This document shows positions 36,120 through 45,303 of a stretch of DNA of 64,000 nt, piece by piece. The notes beneath the pieces are model-generated. The model was given only the letters and a program-made list of their open reading frames with translations, ran no database searches and was not told the DNA's origin. The translations under genes were made by a program, and so were the position numbers. Source of the DNA: Micromonospora pattaloongensis (GTDB lineage: Bacteria > Actinomycetota > Actinomycetes > Mycobacteriales > Micromonosporaceae); contig NZ_FNPH01000008.1 in assembly GCF_900107255.1 (NCBI RefSeq), positions 1 to 64,000 on the forward strand, in the 5' to 3' direction. Each line of letters starts with the position of its first letter. The first letter of the stretch is position 1.

Positions 36120-37841
36120 TCAGGGCAGGGTCCACTTCTGGTTGGCGGCGCCGGTGCAGCTCCACAGGTGCACCACCGTGCCGTCGGCCGAGTTGTTGCC
36201 CGACACGTCCAGGCACTTGCCCGACTGCGCGTTACGCAGCGTGCCGTCCGCCTGCGCCGCCCAGTTCTGCGCGCCGGTGCCGTTGCAACTCCACAGCTGG
36301 ATCTTCGTGCCGTCCGCGCTGCCCCCACCCGACACGTCCAGGCACTTGCCCAGCGCCCTGACCGGACCACCGCCCGACGTCACCGTCCAGGTCTGCGCCC
36401 CGCTGCCGTTGCAGGTGTAGATCTGGATCTGCGTGCCGTCCGCCGTCGCCGCGTTCCGCACGTCCAGACACTTCCCGGCCAGGCCCCGGATCGGCCCGGT
36501 GCCACCGGTCGGCGGCGGCTGCGTACCCCCGAGCTCCTTGATCCGGATGTTGCGGAACGAGACGTCGTCGCCGGTGCCGTGGTTCTGGATCCCGATGTGG
36601 CCGGCGAGCGACCGTACCGGGTCGGTGTTGGTGAAGTCGTTGATCTTCACGCCGTTGAGGAACACCTGCAGCCGCTCGCCCTCGACGAGCAGCTCGTAGG
36701 TGTTCCACTCCCCCGGCGGGTTCAGCGCGGCGTCGCGGGCGGCGATGTCGGCCGACTTGAACGTGTAGACCGCGCCGGTGGTGCGGTCTACCGCGTCGGT
36801 GGCGTCGATCTGGATCTCGTACCCGTTGTTCACCGCCGACCACGGGTCGCTCGACGGCGGGAAGCCGATGAAGACGCCGGAGTTGTCGTCGCCGGGCATC
36901 CGCCAGTCCAGCTTGAGCGAGTAGTTGGTGAACTGCTTCGCGCTGTACCAGAACAGGCCCATGCCGCCGACCGAGGTGAGGGTGGCGTCGGAGTTGCTGA
37001 AGCTGCCCGGCCCGGCCTGCGACCAGCCGCTCGTCGAGCCGTTGTAGAGCGTGGTGTAGCCGGTCTCGGGACGGCAGTCGGCCTTGGCGCGGCCGGCGGC
37101 GTAGCGGATGCCGCCGAGCAGGTGCGACCGGAACGCCGGCTCGGCGTAGGACGCCTGGGTGTGGCCGCCGCCGGTGTAGAAGGCGCGGCCGCCGACGTAC
37201 GCCTTGCACCAGGCGTGCGGATGGTCGGCGCCCATGCCGCCGCCGGAGTACGACGACTCGTCGAGGGTGGCGAGCACCCGCGCCGTGGACCGGGCGTTGG
37301 TCTGGTAGTTGTACCACTCGTCGGTGCGGGTCCAGGTCTGCGGCAGGTGGGCGGTGGCCGGGTGCGCCCGGTTCTCCACCTTGACGTTCGCCTGCTGGAT
37401 CGCGGGGTGCGAGGCGAAGTACGCGCCGACCAGGTTGCCGTAGAAGGACCAGCCGTACTCGGTGTCCGCGGCCGAGTGCACCCCGACGTAGCCGCCGCCG
37501 GCCCGGATGTACGACTCGAACGCCGCCTCCTGGGTCGGGTTGAGCACGTCGCCGGTGGTGTTGAGGAAGACGACCGCCTCGTACCGGCTCAGGTTGGCGG
37601 TGGTGAACGTCGCCGCGTCCTCGGTGGCGGTCACGGTGAAGCTGTTGGCGGCCCCGAGCTCGCGGATCGCCTGGGTGCCCACGGCGATCGAGTCGTGCCG
37701 GAACCCGGCGGTCTTGGAGAAGACCAGCACGTCGTACGGGGCGTCGGCCGCGGCCGCGGGACCGGCGGCAGTGGTGCAGGCGAGGATGGCGAACGTGGCG
37801 GTGGCCATCCCCAGGACGGATCTGCTGAGTTGTCGTCTCAT
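36120..37841 (-). CDS. Secreted ThuA + DUF1080 + ricin-type lectin protein
   Basis: 573 aa with a signal peptide ending about AGPAAAADA. Domains: ThuA 36-245 (VLVFSKTAGFRHDSI ... YTGGGHTQASYAEPAF), DUF1080 about 255-440 (TLYNGSTSGWSQAG ... RNIRIKEL), a PPPTGGTGP linker, and a CBM13 ricin-type beta-trefoil from about 448 to the end with three QxW repeats (CLDVRN, CLDVSG, CLDVSG). DUF1080 proteins include 3-keto-glycoside hydrolases; the lectin likely binds polysaccharide. The 3' 395 bp are nearly identical to the next gene upstream, suggesting recent copying of the lectin module. Confidence 0.9.
   Translation of the reverse strand: MRRQLSRSVLGMATATFAILACTTAAGPAAAADAPYDVLVFSKTAGFRHDSIAVGTQAIRELGAANSFTVTATEDAATFTTANLSRYEAVVFLNTTGDVLNPTQEAAFESYIRAGGGYVGVHSAADTEYGWSFYGNLVGAYFASHPAIQQANVKVENRAHPATAHLPQTWTRTDEWYNYQTNARSTARVLATLDESSYSGGGMGADHPHAWCKAYVGGRAFYTGGGHTQASYAEPAFRSHLLGGIRYAAGRAKADCRPETGYTTLYNGSTSGWSQAGPGSFSNSDATLTSVGGMGLFWYSAKQFTNYSLKLDWRMPGDDNSGVFIGFPPSSDPWSAVNNGYEIQIDATDAVDRTTGAVYTFKSADIAARDAALNPPGEWNTYELLVEGERLQVFLNGVKINDFTNTDPVRSLAGHIGIQNHGTGDDVSFRNIRIKELGGTQPPPTGGTGPIRGLAGKCLDVRNAATADGTQIQIYTCNGSGAQTWTVTSGGGPVRALGKCLDVSGGGSADGTKIQLWSCNGTGAQNWAAQADGTLRNAQSGKCLDVSGNNSADGTVVHLWSCTGAANQKWTLP
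36125..36519 (-). repeat. Lectin-module duplication, copy 1
   Basis: About 395 bp encoding the linker end and whole ricin-type domain, repeated 1797 bp away at 37922-38316. By eye the copies differ at only a few bases, for example CGACACGTCC against CGAGACATCC near 36330/38130. Silent sites are conserved too, so duplication or gene conversion was recent. Confidence 0.93.
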
Positions 37842-37859
37842 CTCGATCTCTCCCGTGAG

Positions 37860-37916
37860 GGGGTGCGGAAGGGCCCCTTCCCTACAGCGTCGACCAGGAG
37901 GGGCCCCTCCGCTCGG
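37860..37916. repeat. GGGGCCCC-type palindromic intergenic repeat
   Basis: Two GC palindromes, GGAAGGGCCCCTTCC (37865-37879) and GGAGGGGCCCCTCC (37896-37909), lie in the 75 bp between the two lectin-bearing genes. This style of repeat is common between genes in Micromonosporaceae. It may end the upstream transcript. Confidence 0.6.
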
Positions 37917-40757
37917 TTAAGGCAGGGTCCACTTCTGGTTGGCGGCGCCGGTGCAGCTCCACAGGTGCACCACCGTGCCGTCGGCCGAGTTGTTGCCCGA
38001 CACGTCCAGGCACTTGCCCGACTGCGCGTTACGCAGCGTGCCGTCCGCCTGCGCCGCCCAGTTCTGCGCGCCGGTGCCGTTGCAACTCCACAGCTGGATC
38101 TTCGTGCCGTCCGCGCTGCCCCCACCCGAGACATCCAGGCACTTGCCCAGCGCCCTGACCGGACCACCGCCCGACGTCACCGTCCAGGTCTGCGCCCCGC
38201 TGCCGTTGCAGGTGTAGATCTGGATCTGCGTGCCGTCCGCCGTCGCCGCGTTCCGCACGTCCAGACACTTCCCGGCCAGGCCCCGGATCGGCCCGGTGCC
38301 ACCGGTCGGCGGCGGCGTGGTCCCGCCGGTGGTGAACGTGAACGCGTCGACGTCGTAAAGAGCGCCGGTGCCGCTGCCCGCGAAGGTGAGGTAGAGGGTC
38401 GTGGTCCCGGCGGGAGCGCCGCTGATCGCGCCGGAGACCGTGGTGAAGATGTCCCAGCCGCCGGTCACCGGCACGGTGGCCGAGCCGAGCACGGTCCCGG
38501 TCGGGGAACCGGCCCGTACCTGCAGGGTGCCGCCGGCGCCGCCGGAGGAGACCCGGGCCGAGAACGACGTGACGTTGCCGAGCCGGTACGGCTCGAACGC
38601 GATCCAGTCGCCGTTGTTGATGTCGCCGACGGTCTTGCCGCCCTCGGCGGTGCCCTTGTCGAAGGTGCCGACACCGGACATGGTCTTGAAGTGCTCGGCC
38701 TGCCGGTGCTTGGGCTGCAGCGTCTGCTGGGTGTGCGTGGTCAGCCCGCCGTTGTCGGTGTACTCGGCGTCGAAGACGGCGAAGATGTTCGCCGCGTCGT
38801 CGTGCTCACCGTCGACCGGGATGGTGATCGAGCCGGAGCAGCCGGTCTTCGAGGTGATCGCGTGGCCGTGGCTGTCGTGCCCGAGGACGTACGTCATCTT
38901 GACCCGGGCGCAGTCGATCGCGCCGTCCTCCGGGTCGGTGACCGTGATCTGGTAGGGCACGGTGTCGCCGAAGGCGAAGAGCTGACCGTTGCCGGGCGCC
39001 GAGACCGTGACCGTCGGCGCGGAGTTGCCGACCGCGATCACGACGCTGGAGCTGCCGGTGGCGCCGGCCGGGTCGCGCACGGTCAGGGTCGCCGTGTACG
39101 TGCCGTTGGCGTTGTACGTCTTCGTGGGGTTGGCGGCGGTGGAGGTGGTGCCGTCGCCGAAGTTCCACGCGTACGTGAGCGCCCCGCCCTCCGGGTCCGA
39201 CGAGCCGGCCGAGGAGAAGGTGACGGTCAGCGGCGCGGGGCCGGAGGTGCGGTTGGCGCTGGCGACCGCGATCGGCGCGCGGTTACCGCCGCCGATGTAC
39301 TCGAAGCGGTAGAGCGCCGAGTTGGCGTCGCCGTTGAAGTAGCCGGTGCCGTAGTCGAGCACGTAGTACGCGCCGTCCGGGCCGAACGCCGAGTCCATCA
39401 CCTGCTTGCCGACCCACGGGAAGCTCTCGATCGCGCCACGCGTGCCGTCGCTGTTGACGTGGATCGGCTTGATCCAGCCGCGGCCGAACTCGGTGGCGAA
39501 GAACTGTCCGTCGAAGCCCTGCGGGAACTTCACCGGCGAGTTGAGCGCGGCGTTGTAGCGGTAGACCGGGCCGGCCATCGGCGACTCGGAGCCGCCGCCG
39601 AACTCCGACGGTGAGCCGGCGTCGCCCGCGTACCGGATCCAGGCGGGGCGGGCCGGTGGCAGCGTGCCCTGGCCGGTGTTGCGGAACGAGTTGTTCGTCG
39701 GGCCGCCGGTGCAGTTGTACTTCGCGGCCGACGGGCCGGACGGGAAGGTGTACTCGTTGTACGTCTCGCTGGAGGTGTTGGTGCCCGTGCAGTACGGCCA
39801 GCCGTAGTTGCCGGGCGAGGTGATCCGGTTGAACTCCACCTGGCCGCTGGGGCCGCGGTTCGGATCGGTGGTGCCGGCGTCGGGGCCGTAGTCGCCGACG
39901 TAGACGGCGCCGGTGCCCCTGTCGACGCTCATTCGGAACGGGTTGCGGAAGCCCATCGCGTAGATCTCGGGGCGGGTGTTGGGGGTGCCCGGGGCGAACA
40001 GGTTCCCGCTCGGGACGGAGTACGACCCGTTGGCGTTGACCTTGATGCGCAGGATCTTGCCGCGCAGGTCGTTGGTGTTGCCGGCGCTGCGCTGGGCGTC
40101 GTACGCGGGGTTGCGGTCGGTGCGCTCGTCGAGCGGCGCGTAGCCGGCGGAGTCGAACGGGTTGGTGTCGTCGCCGGTCGACAGGTAGAGGTTGCCGGCG
40201 GCGTCGAAGTCGATGTCGCCGCCGACGTGGCAGCACATGCCGCGGTCGGCGGGCACGTCGAGGACGGTGACCTGGCTGCCCATGTTCAGGGTGAAGTCGG
40301 CGTTGAGGGTGAACCGGGCGAGCCGGTTCACGCCCTGCCAGGTCGCCCAGTTGCCGCCCGACGCCGGCGCGTCGCCGGCAGGGGTGGACAGCGGCGGGGC
40401 GTAGTAGAGGTAGATCTGCCGGTTGGAGGCGAAGTTGGGGTCGACGCCGACGCCCTGCAACCCCTCCTCGTCGTGGCTGTAGACCGACAGCGTGCCGATC
40501 ACCGACGTCGTGCCGTTGACGTCGGTGCGCCGTACCGTGCCGTTGCGGGCGGTGTGCAGCACCGAGCGGTCCGGCAGGATCGCCAGCGACATCGGCTCGC
40601 CCACCTCGGCCACCCCCTTCGCGAGGGTGACCTGCTGGAAGTCGGCGGCGTTGATGGTATGGGCCGCGGCCGGCGGTGTCCCCGCCAGTGCGGTGATGGC
40701 CGACGTAGCGACGAGCACCAGTGCGGCGCCCGCGGTCCGTCCACGTGATATGGACAT
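37917..40757 (-). CDS. Secreted glucose/sorbosone dehydrogenase-like protein with PKD, CBM6-like and ricin domains
   Basis: 946 aa from the ATG at 40757, which starts a clear signal peptide (AALVLVATSAITALAG...AAAHT); the frame up to 40946 is arginine-rich and not coding-like. Domains: six-bladed GSDH beta-propeller about 35-490 (EPMSLAILPDRSVLHT ... CCHVGGDIDFDAAGNLYLSTGDD), PKD about 495-580, an Ig-like unit about 585-690, CBM6-like about 690-815, and the ricin lectin about 822-946. It is likely a PQQ-dependent extracellular sugar dehydrogenase. It precedes the ThuA-lectin gene on the same strand and may share its transcript. Confidence 0.9.
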   Translation of the reverse strand: MSISRGRTAGAALVLVATSAITALAGTPPAAAHTINAADFQQVTLAKGVAEVGEPMSLAILPDRSVLHTARNGTVRRTDVNGTTSVIGTLSVYSHDEEGLQGVGVDPNFASNRQIYLYYAPPLSTPAGDAPASGGNWATWQGVNRLARFTLNADFTLNMGSQVTVLDVPADRGMCCHVGGDIDFDAAGNLYLSTGDDTNPFDSAGYAPLDERTDRNPAYDAQRSAGNTNDLRGKILRIKVNANGSYSVPSGNLFAPGTPNTRPEIYAMGFRNPFRMSVDRGTGAVYVGDYGPDAGTTDPNRGPSGQVEFNRITSPGNYGWPYCTGTNTSSETYNEYTFPSGPSAAKYNCTGGPTNNSFRNTGQGTLPPARPAWIRYAGDAGSPSEFGGGSESPMAGPVYRYNAALNSPVKFPQGFDGQFFATEFGRGWIKPIHVNSDGTRGAIESFPWVGKQVMDSAFGPDGAYYVLDYGTGYFNGDANSALYRFEYIGGGNRAPIAVASANRTSGPAPLTVTFSSAGSSDPEGGALTYAWNFGDGTTSTAANPTKTYNANGTYTATLTVRDPAGATGSSSVVIAVGNSAPTVTVSAPGNGQLFAFGDTVPYQITVTDPEDGAIDCARVKMTYVLGHDSHGHAITSKTGCSGSITIPVDGEHDDAANIFAVFDAEYTDNGGLTTHTQQTLQPKHRQAEHFKTMSGVGTFDKGTAEGGKTVGDINNGDWIAFEPYRLGNVTSFSARVSSGGAGGTLQVRAGSPTGTVLGSATVPVTGGWDIFTTVSGAISGAPAGTTTLYLTFAGSGTGALYDVDAFTFTTGGTTPPPTGGTGPIRGLAGKCLDVRNAATADGTQIQIYTCNGSGAQTWTVTSGGGPVRALGKCLDVSGGGSADGTKIQLWSCNGTGAQNWAAQADGTLRNAQSGKCLDVSGNNSADGTVVHLWSCTGAANQKWTLP
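37922..38316 (-). repeat. Lectin-module duplication, copy 2
   Basis: Copy of 36125-36519; see that entry. It covers the C-terminal ricin-type domain of the dehydrogenase gene. Confidence 0.93.
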
Positions 40758-40942
40758 GGCTGTGCATCCCTTTCCTGACTGCGGTGGGGTCAGGCAGGGC
40801 GCGCGCCGCCGCGCCAGTTGCCGTGACGGGACAGCGGCCCGGCGGGGTGCCACGACCGCCAGGACGCCGGAGGCGGTGGCGCGGTGTCGACTCCGTGCCG
40901 CCGTCCACATACGACGATTGCCGCGCCATCGGCACCGCCGCA

Positions 40943-40958
40943 ACAACTCGGAAGTTGT
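40943..40958. promoter_or_regulatory. Palindrome ACAACTCGGAAGTTGT upstream of the dehydrogenase gene
   Basis: A perfect 6-4-6 dyad about 185 bp before the ATG at 40757, within an AT-richer stretch. It has operator-like geometry but no regulator is identified. Confidence 0.35.
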
Positions 40959-41013
40959 GAACGACAGACTAATAGATTCGCCTAGATGCGTCTATGTATT
41001 CGGTGGAGCGCTC

Positions 41014-41955
41014 TCAGCTTTCGCCCGACCGACCAAAAGTCTCCGCCGCCGGGTAGCCCCACGCCGCCAACGGCTCGGCCAGCACCCGCTCGACGGCGGC
41101 CAGCTGCGCCGGGCTCAGCTCGTCCCGGTAGGCCGCCCCGCGCCCGGCGTGGAACGTGTACCGGCCGAACCCCTTCTCGAACGCCGGCGACCAGTCCAGC
41201 CCGAGGAAGTCGAGCATCCGGCGCAGTTCCTCCCGCGGGGCCGCGATCAGGTCCTCGTAGCGCACGTCCAGCCACTGCCCCGCCGGGTGCACCGCGCGCG
41301 CCTCGGCGAAGGCCGCCATCAGCATCTTCCAGCCGAGCGCGGCGAGCACCGGGAACGACCGCCCCGACGACTCCCACTCCGCGCGCAGCGCCGGCGGCAG
41401 CGGCCCGTACAACCACGCGTCCGGGCCACGCCACCCGTCCCACCAGCCCATCTGCAGCCAGGAGTTGGCCACCGCCCGGCCGTCCCGCACCACGTTGATC
41501 ACCCGGAGCTCGGGGTACGCGGCGCCCAGGAAGCCGGTGCGCGGCCACCCGGTCACGTGTTGCAGCAGCACCCGGCAGCCCTGCCGCTCGATCCGACCGT
41601 CGAAGAAGCCACGCAGCCGCCGGGCGACGTACGGGGTGAGGTCGTCGGCGAGCAGATCCCGGCACGGCCGGGAGTAACCGCCCATCACGTGCCGGTCGAG
41701 CAGCTCGTACGCCTCCGACGGCGCGACCCGCAGCCGTCCGCGCTCCAACAGCCGGCGGCTGTGCTTCAGCGAGGTCATCCCGGCGGGGCGGGGCGCCGAA
41801 CGCCGGTAGAGCGCGCCGTTGAACCGCCCGGCGAGGTTGAGCCGGGACAGCTTGTCGTCCAGGCCCGACACGAAGCCGACCCCGGGGTGCCGGGAGAGCA
41901 GCTCCTGCACCAGCGTCGAGCCGCACCGCCCGGTGCCGACCACCACAGACAACAC
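41014..41955 (-). CDS. Sulfotransferase family protein
   Basis: 313 aa. The GTG at 41955 follows GAGGAGGAG and starts VLSVVVGTGRCGSTLVQELL, the 5'-phosphosulfate-binding loop of PAPS-dependent sulfotransferases; the 3'-phosphate motif is VVRDGRAVANSWLQMGWW. These enzymes move sulfate from PAPS to carbohydrate or lipid hydroxyls. The gene starts 2 nt after the stop of the next sulfotransferase, so it is co-translated. Acceptor unknown; a cell-surface glycan is plausible because a GT4 enzyme leads the operon. Confidence 0.87.
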   Translation of the reverse strand: MLSVVVGTGRCGSTLVQELLSRHPGVGFVSGLDDKLSRLNLAGRFNGALYRRSAPRPAGMTSLKHSRRLLERGRLRVAPSEAYELLDRHVMGGYSRPCRDLLADDLTPYVARRLRGFFDGRIERQGCRVLLQHVTGWPRTGFLGAAYPELRVINVVRDGRAVANSWLQMGWWDGWRGPDAWLYGPLPPALRAEWESSGRSFPVLAALGWKMLMAAFAEARAVHPAGQWLDVRYEDLIAAPREELRRMLDFLGLDWSPAFEKGFGRYTFHAGRGAAYRDELSPAQLAAVERVLAEPLAAWGYPAAETFGRSGES

Positions 41956-41957
41956 GG

Positions 41958-42917
41958 TTACTCCTCCTCGGGACGCGCTGCGCGGCCGACCGGATGGGGT
42001 GCGCGGCGGACCGGATAGCCGAAGCGGCGCAGCAGCGGCGCCGTCAGCGCGGTCACGACGGCGTACGCCCGGCGGGAGAGCGCGCGCCGCCACTCGGCGT
42101 CGTCGGTGATCGCCACCGCGCCGACGCGGTGCCGGGACGGATTGCCGGCGACCGAATGGGTGGGGGCCAGCCGGACCGTCCCGGCCGCGGTGAACGGCAG
42201 CGCCGCCGGGGCGAGCCCGGCGAACCGCGCGATCCGCCGCGTCGTCTCCGCGGGCGCGGCAACGAAGTCCTCGTACCGGACCCGCAGGTAGCGGTCGGGG
42301 CGCCCGGCCCAGAGCCGCAGCGTCGCGCCGTTCCAGACCAGCCAGAGCAGCGCCGCCTTCCACACCGGCGGCCGGCTCATCAGCCGGTCGTCGTCGGTGC
42401 CGTCCAGGCCGCGCCGCCGCCGCCAGGAGAACGCGGTGGCGCGGGGGTCGCGGACCACGTGCAGCACCCGCAGCTCGACGCCGGGCAGCGCGCCGAGCAA
42501 CGCCCCGTACGGCGGCAGCTTCGACGAGTCGACGATGACCGGGCCGGCGTGCCGGGCGACGGCCGCGTAGAGCGCGGCGATGGCGTCGTCGTCGGGGTGG
42601 GGCGCGACCGGGCGGGCGCCGGCGCGGTGCCGGCGCAGCAGACCGGGCAGGCCCCGCATCCGCAGCCGGCCGCGCAGCCCGGCGGCGATCCGCGCCGGGT
42701 CCACGCCGAACAGCTCGGCGACGACCGCGCTCCACAGCGGGCACTCGGCGAACGGCGCGCCGCAGCCGCACGGCCGGTTCTCCATCATCCCCCGCTGCCA
42801 CAGGTAGCGCAGCTCCCCCGCCGCGAAGACGCCGTCGAGCTGACCGAGGACGGTCGTGATGAGCGTGCTCCCGCTGCGTCCGCTGCCGGCCAGGTAGAGC
42901 ACCCGGACCGGCGTCAT
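41958..42917 (-). CDS. Sulfotransferase family protein
   Basis: 319 aa, starting MTPVRVLYLAGSGRSGSTLITTVLGQL (PAPS 5' loop), with HVVRDPRATAFSWRRRRG as the 3' motif and VDSSKLPPYGALLG typical of bacterial sulfotransferases. A CGCGAPFAECPLW segment adds four cysteines, unusual in the neighbours. Its ATG overlaps the stop of the glycosyltransferase gene upstream (ATGA). Substrate unknown. Confidence 0.87.
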   Translation of the reverse strand: MTPVRVLYLAGSGRSGSTLITTVLGQLDGVFAAGELRYLWQRGMMENRPCGCGAPFAECPLWSAVVAELFGVDPARIAAGLRGRLRMRGLPGLLRRHRAGARPVAPHPDDDAIAALYAAVARHAGPVIVDSSKLPPYGALLGALPGVELRVLHVVRDPRATAFSWRRRRGLDGTDDDRLMSRPPVWKAALLWLVWNGATLRLWAGRPDRYLRVRYEDFVAAPAETTRRIARFAGLAPAALPFTAAGTVRLAPTHSVAGNPSRHRVGAVAITDDAEWRRALSRRAYAVVTALTAPLLRRFGYPVRRAPHPVGRAARPEEE

Positions 42918-44143
42918 CGCGGCGCCCCGGCGAGCGCGTACAGCTCGCGCAACCCCGCCAGGTGCGCCCCCGGCGTGAAGTCCCGCTCCACCTTGGCCCG
43001 GGCGGCGCGCCCCAGCTCGTACGCCCGGCCGGGCGCGGCGACCAGCCGGGCCAGCGCCGCGCCGAGCGCGGCCGGGTCGTCGGCGGGCACGATCTCGCCG
43101 TCGACCCCGGGCGTGATCAGCTCCGGCAGCCCGCCCAGGTCGGTGCCGACCACCGGCACCCCGCACCCGAACGCCTCCAGCACCGCCATCGGCTGGTTCT
43201 CGTGCCACCGCGACGGCACCGCCACCACCGCCGCCGAGCGGACCAGCTCGTGCAGGCGGGGCTTGTCCAGCCGCCCGTGGAACCGGATCCGGCCCGGCGC
43301 GCGGCGCGACGCGCGCTCCTCCAGCGCGGCCCGCGCCGGGCCGTCGCCGGCGACGTCGACCGGCACCCCGGCCGGCAGCGCGGCGACCGCGTCGATCAGC
43401 GTGTCGACGCCCTTCTCCGGCGCGAGCCGGCCGGCGTAGACCACGCCGCCGCCGGGCGCCACCTTCACCGGCAGCGCCGCGACGTCGGCGAAGTGCGGCA
43501 GCACGTGCATCCGGTCGGGGAACACCCCCGCCCGGCGCATCACGCCGGCCAGGAACCGGCTCGGGCTGACGAACGCGGCCACGCCGTCGTAGGCCCGCAG
43601 CGTCCGGTGCAGCCACGACTCGATCGCGAGCAGCGCGCTCGCGCCCAGCCCGCCCTTGCAGCCCCGGCGCACCGCCATCAGCGGGCCGCCGGTGACGCAG
43701 GCGTCGCAGACCGCGCCCCGGTCCAGCAGCTGGTAGCTCGGGCAGGCGAGCTTGTAGTCGTGCAACGTCAGCACGCACGGCACCCCGGCGGCGCGCGCCG
43801 CGGCCAGCACCGACGGCGAGAGCTGGTGGTAGACGTTGTGCAGGTGCACCACGTCGGGGCGGAAGTCGGCGAGCACCGCGGCCAGCCCGCGCCGGCTCTG
43901 CGGCGACCAGATCATGCGCCCGGCGGCCGCGGCGCGCGGCCGCAGACCGCGCGGCGGCGGGTCCAGCTCCACATACGAGGGAAAATGCTCCGCGTACGGC
44001 AGCGGTGACTCGTTCTGAGGATGCGTCATCCCGAAGTACGCCACCTCGTCGCCGGCCGCCCGTTGCAGCCCCGCGAGGTCCAGCAGGTATCCCTCCGCCC
44101 CGCCGCGGCGGTAGAGGAACTTGTTCACATGGAGGACGCGCAT
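42914..44143 (-). CDS. GT4-family glycosyltransferase
   Basis: 409 aa with the GT-B layout: an N-terminal acceptor domain (MRVLHVNKFLYRRGGAEGYLLDLA ... VVHLHNVYHQLSPSVL) and a donor domain with VYAGRLAPEKGVDTLIDAV and the EAFGCGVPVVGTDLGGLPELI motif holding the catalytic E-x7-E. A CDACVTGG cysteine motif is present. It leads a three-gene minus-strand operon with two sulfotransferases, divergent from another two-sulfotransferase operon, so it probably builds the glycan that is then sulfated. Confidence 0.92.
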   Translation of the reverse strand: MRVLHVNKFLYRRGGAEGYLLDLAGLQRAAGDEVAYFGMTHPQNESPLPYAEHFPSYVELDPPPRGLRPRAAAAGRMIWSPQSRRGLAAVLADFRPDVVHLHNVYHQLSPSVLAAARAAGVPCVLTLHDYKLACPSYQLLDRGAVCDACVTGGPLMAVRRGCKGGLGASALLAIESWLHRTLRAYDGVAAFVSPSRFLAGVMRRAGVFPDRMHVLPHFADVAALPVKVAPGGGVVYAGRLAPEKGVDTLIDAVAALPAGVPVDVAGDGPARAALEERASRRAPGRIRFHGRLDKPRLHELVRSAAVVAVPSRWHENQPMAVLEAFGCGVPVVGTDLGGLPELITPGVDGEIVPADDPAALGAALARLVAAPGRAYELGRAARAKVERDFTPGAHLAGLRELYALAGAPR

Positions 44144-44358
44144 CGGTGATGCACGCTATGCACCGTTCGGCCGGTCAGTCCAGATCATGATCGCCATCTG
44201 CCTGAACGGGTGATCTTCGTGTGCCCGTCCGGCCAGCCGCGCTGGCCAGGCGCCATCCTCTGTGTATAGCCTGGCTGCGCCGAGTGACCTGCCAATCCGG
44301 CCGGCCCCGTCGCGGGCCCGGCCGCCCCGCGGGCCGGCGGCGCGAGCAAGGAGGAGCA

Positions 44359-45303
44359 GTGGTCCACGACGACGACCCCTCCGCCCTCGTGTACACGGCC
44401 CGCCGGATCGCCCGGCACGTGCGCTGGGCGCGCACCGAGGGGATCGGCCGGCTGATCGAGGAGGACCGGCTCAACCCGGTCGAGCGGGTCGCCACGGCGC
44501 TGGCCAAGCGGCGCTGGCGACGCCGGCACGGCGGCCCGCCCGGCGCGGCCCGCCCGGTCTACCTCGTCGGACTGCAGCGCTCCGGCACGAACATGCTGGT
44601 GCGCGGCCTGGACGCCGCTCCCGAGTTCGAGGTGCGCAACGAGAACGACGGCGCGGTCTTCCACCGCTTCCAACTGCGCTCCGACGCGCGGCTGACCGAG
44701 GTGATAGGCCGGAGCCGGCACGCGTACGTGCTGGTCAAGCCGCTCTGCGAGACGCACCGGGTGGACGAGCTGCTCGCGCTGCCCGGCGCGCGGCCCGGCC
44801 GGGCGTTGTGGAGCTGGCGCGACGTCGACGACCGGGCCCGTTCCGAGGTCGCCAAGTTCGGCGACGCCAACCTGCGGGCGCTGCGCGCGATCGCCGACGG
44901 CACCATCGGGGCGCGGTGGCAGGGCCAGCGCCTCGACCCGGCCACCGTCGAGGTGATCCGCGACCTCGACCCGGAGCGGATGGATCCGCACACCGCCGCC
45001 GCGCTGTTCTGGTGGGTCCGCAACGGGCTCTACTTCCGGCTCGGCCTGCACGAGCGCGACGACGTGCTGCTCTGCTCGTACGACGCGCTGGTGGCTGATC
45101 CGGAGGCGCAGACCCGTCGGCTCTGCGCGTTCCTGGACTTCCCCTACCACCCGCGGCTGCACGCCCACATCACCCGCCGCACCCCGCGCCGCGATCCGCT
45201 GGACATCGACGGGCGGGTGCGCGCCCGCTGCGACGAGCTGACCGCGCGGCTGGCGGCGGCCGCGTCCCGCCCGGCATCCCCGATCGAGAAGGTGGCCCCG
45301 TGA
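44359..45303 (+). CDS. Sulfotransferase family protein
   Basis: 314 aa from the GTG at 44359, which has AAGGAGG 4-5 nt upstream; longer frames start in Arg/Pro-rich non-coding sequence. The PAPS loop is VYLVGLQRSGTNMLVRGL; the second motif is WSWRDVDDRARSEVAKFG and is less canonical than in its neighbours. It overlaps the next sulfotransferase by 4 nt and is divergent from the GT4 operon, with about 215 bp of shared promoter region (44144-44358). Confidence 0.82.
   Translation: MVHDDDPSALVYTARRIARHVRWARTEGIGRLIEEDRLNPVERVATALAKRRWRRRHGGPPGAARPVYLVGLQRSGTNMLVRGLDAAPEFEVRNENDGAVFHRFQLRSDARLTEVIGRSRHAYVLVKPLCETHRVDELLALPGARPGRALWSWRDVDDRARSEVAKFGDANLRALRAIADGTIGARWQGQRLDPATVEVIRDLDPERMDPHTAAALFWWVRNGLYFRLGLHERDDVLLCSYDALVADPEAQTRRLCAFLDFPYHPRLHAHITRRTPRRDPLDIDGRVRARCDELTARLAAAASRPASPIEKVAP

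Noticed and set aside
36168..39614. 1148-aa plus-strand frame opposite the two lectin genes
   Set aside because: Antisense shadow; Arg/Gly/Val-rich with no recognisable fold.
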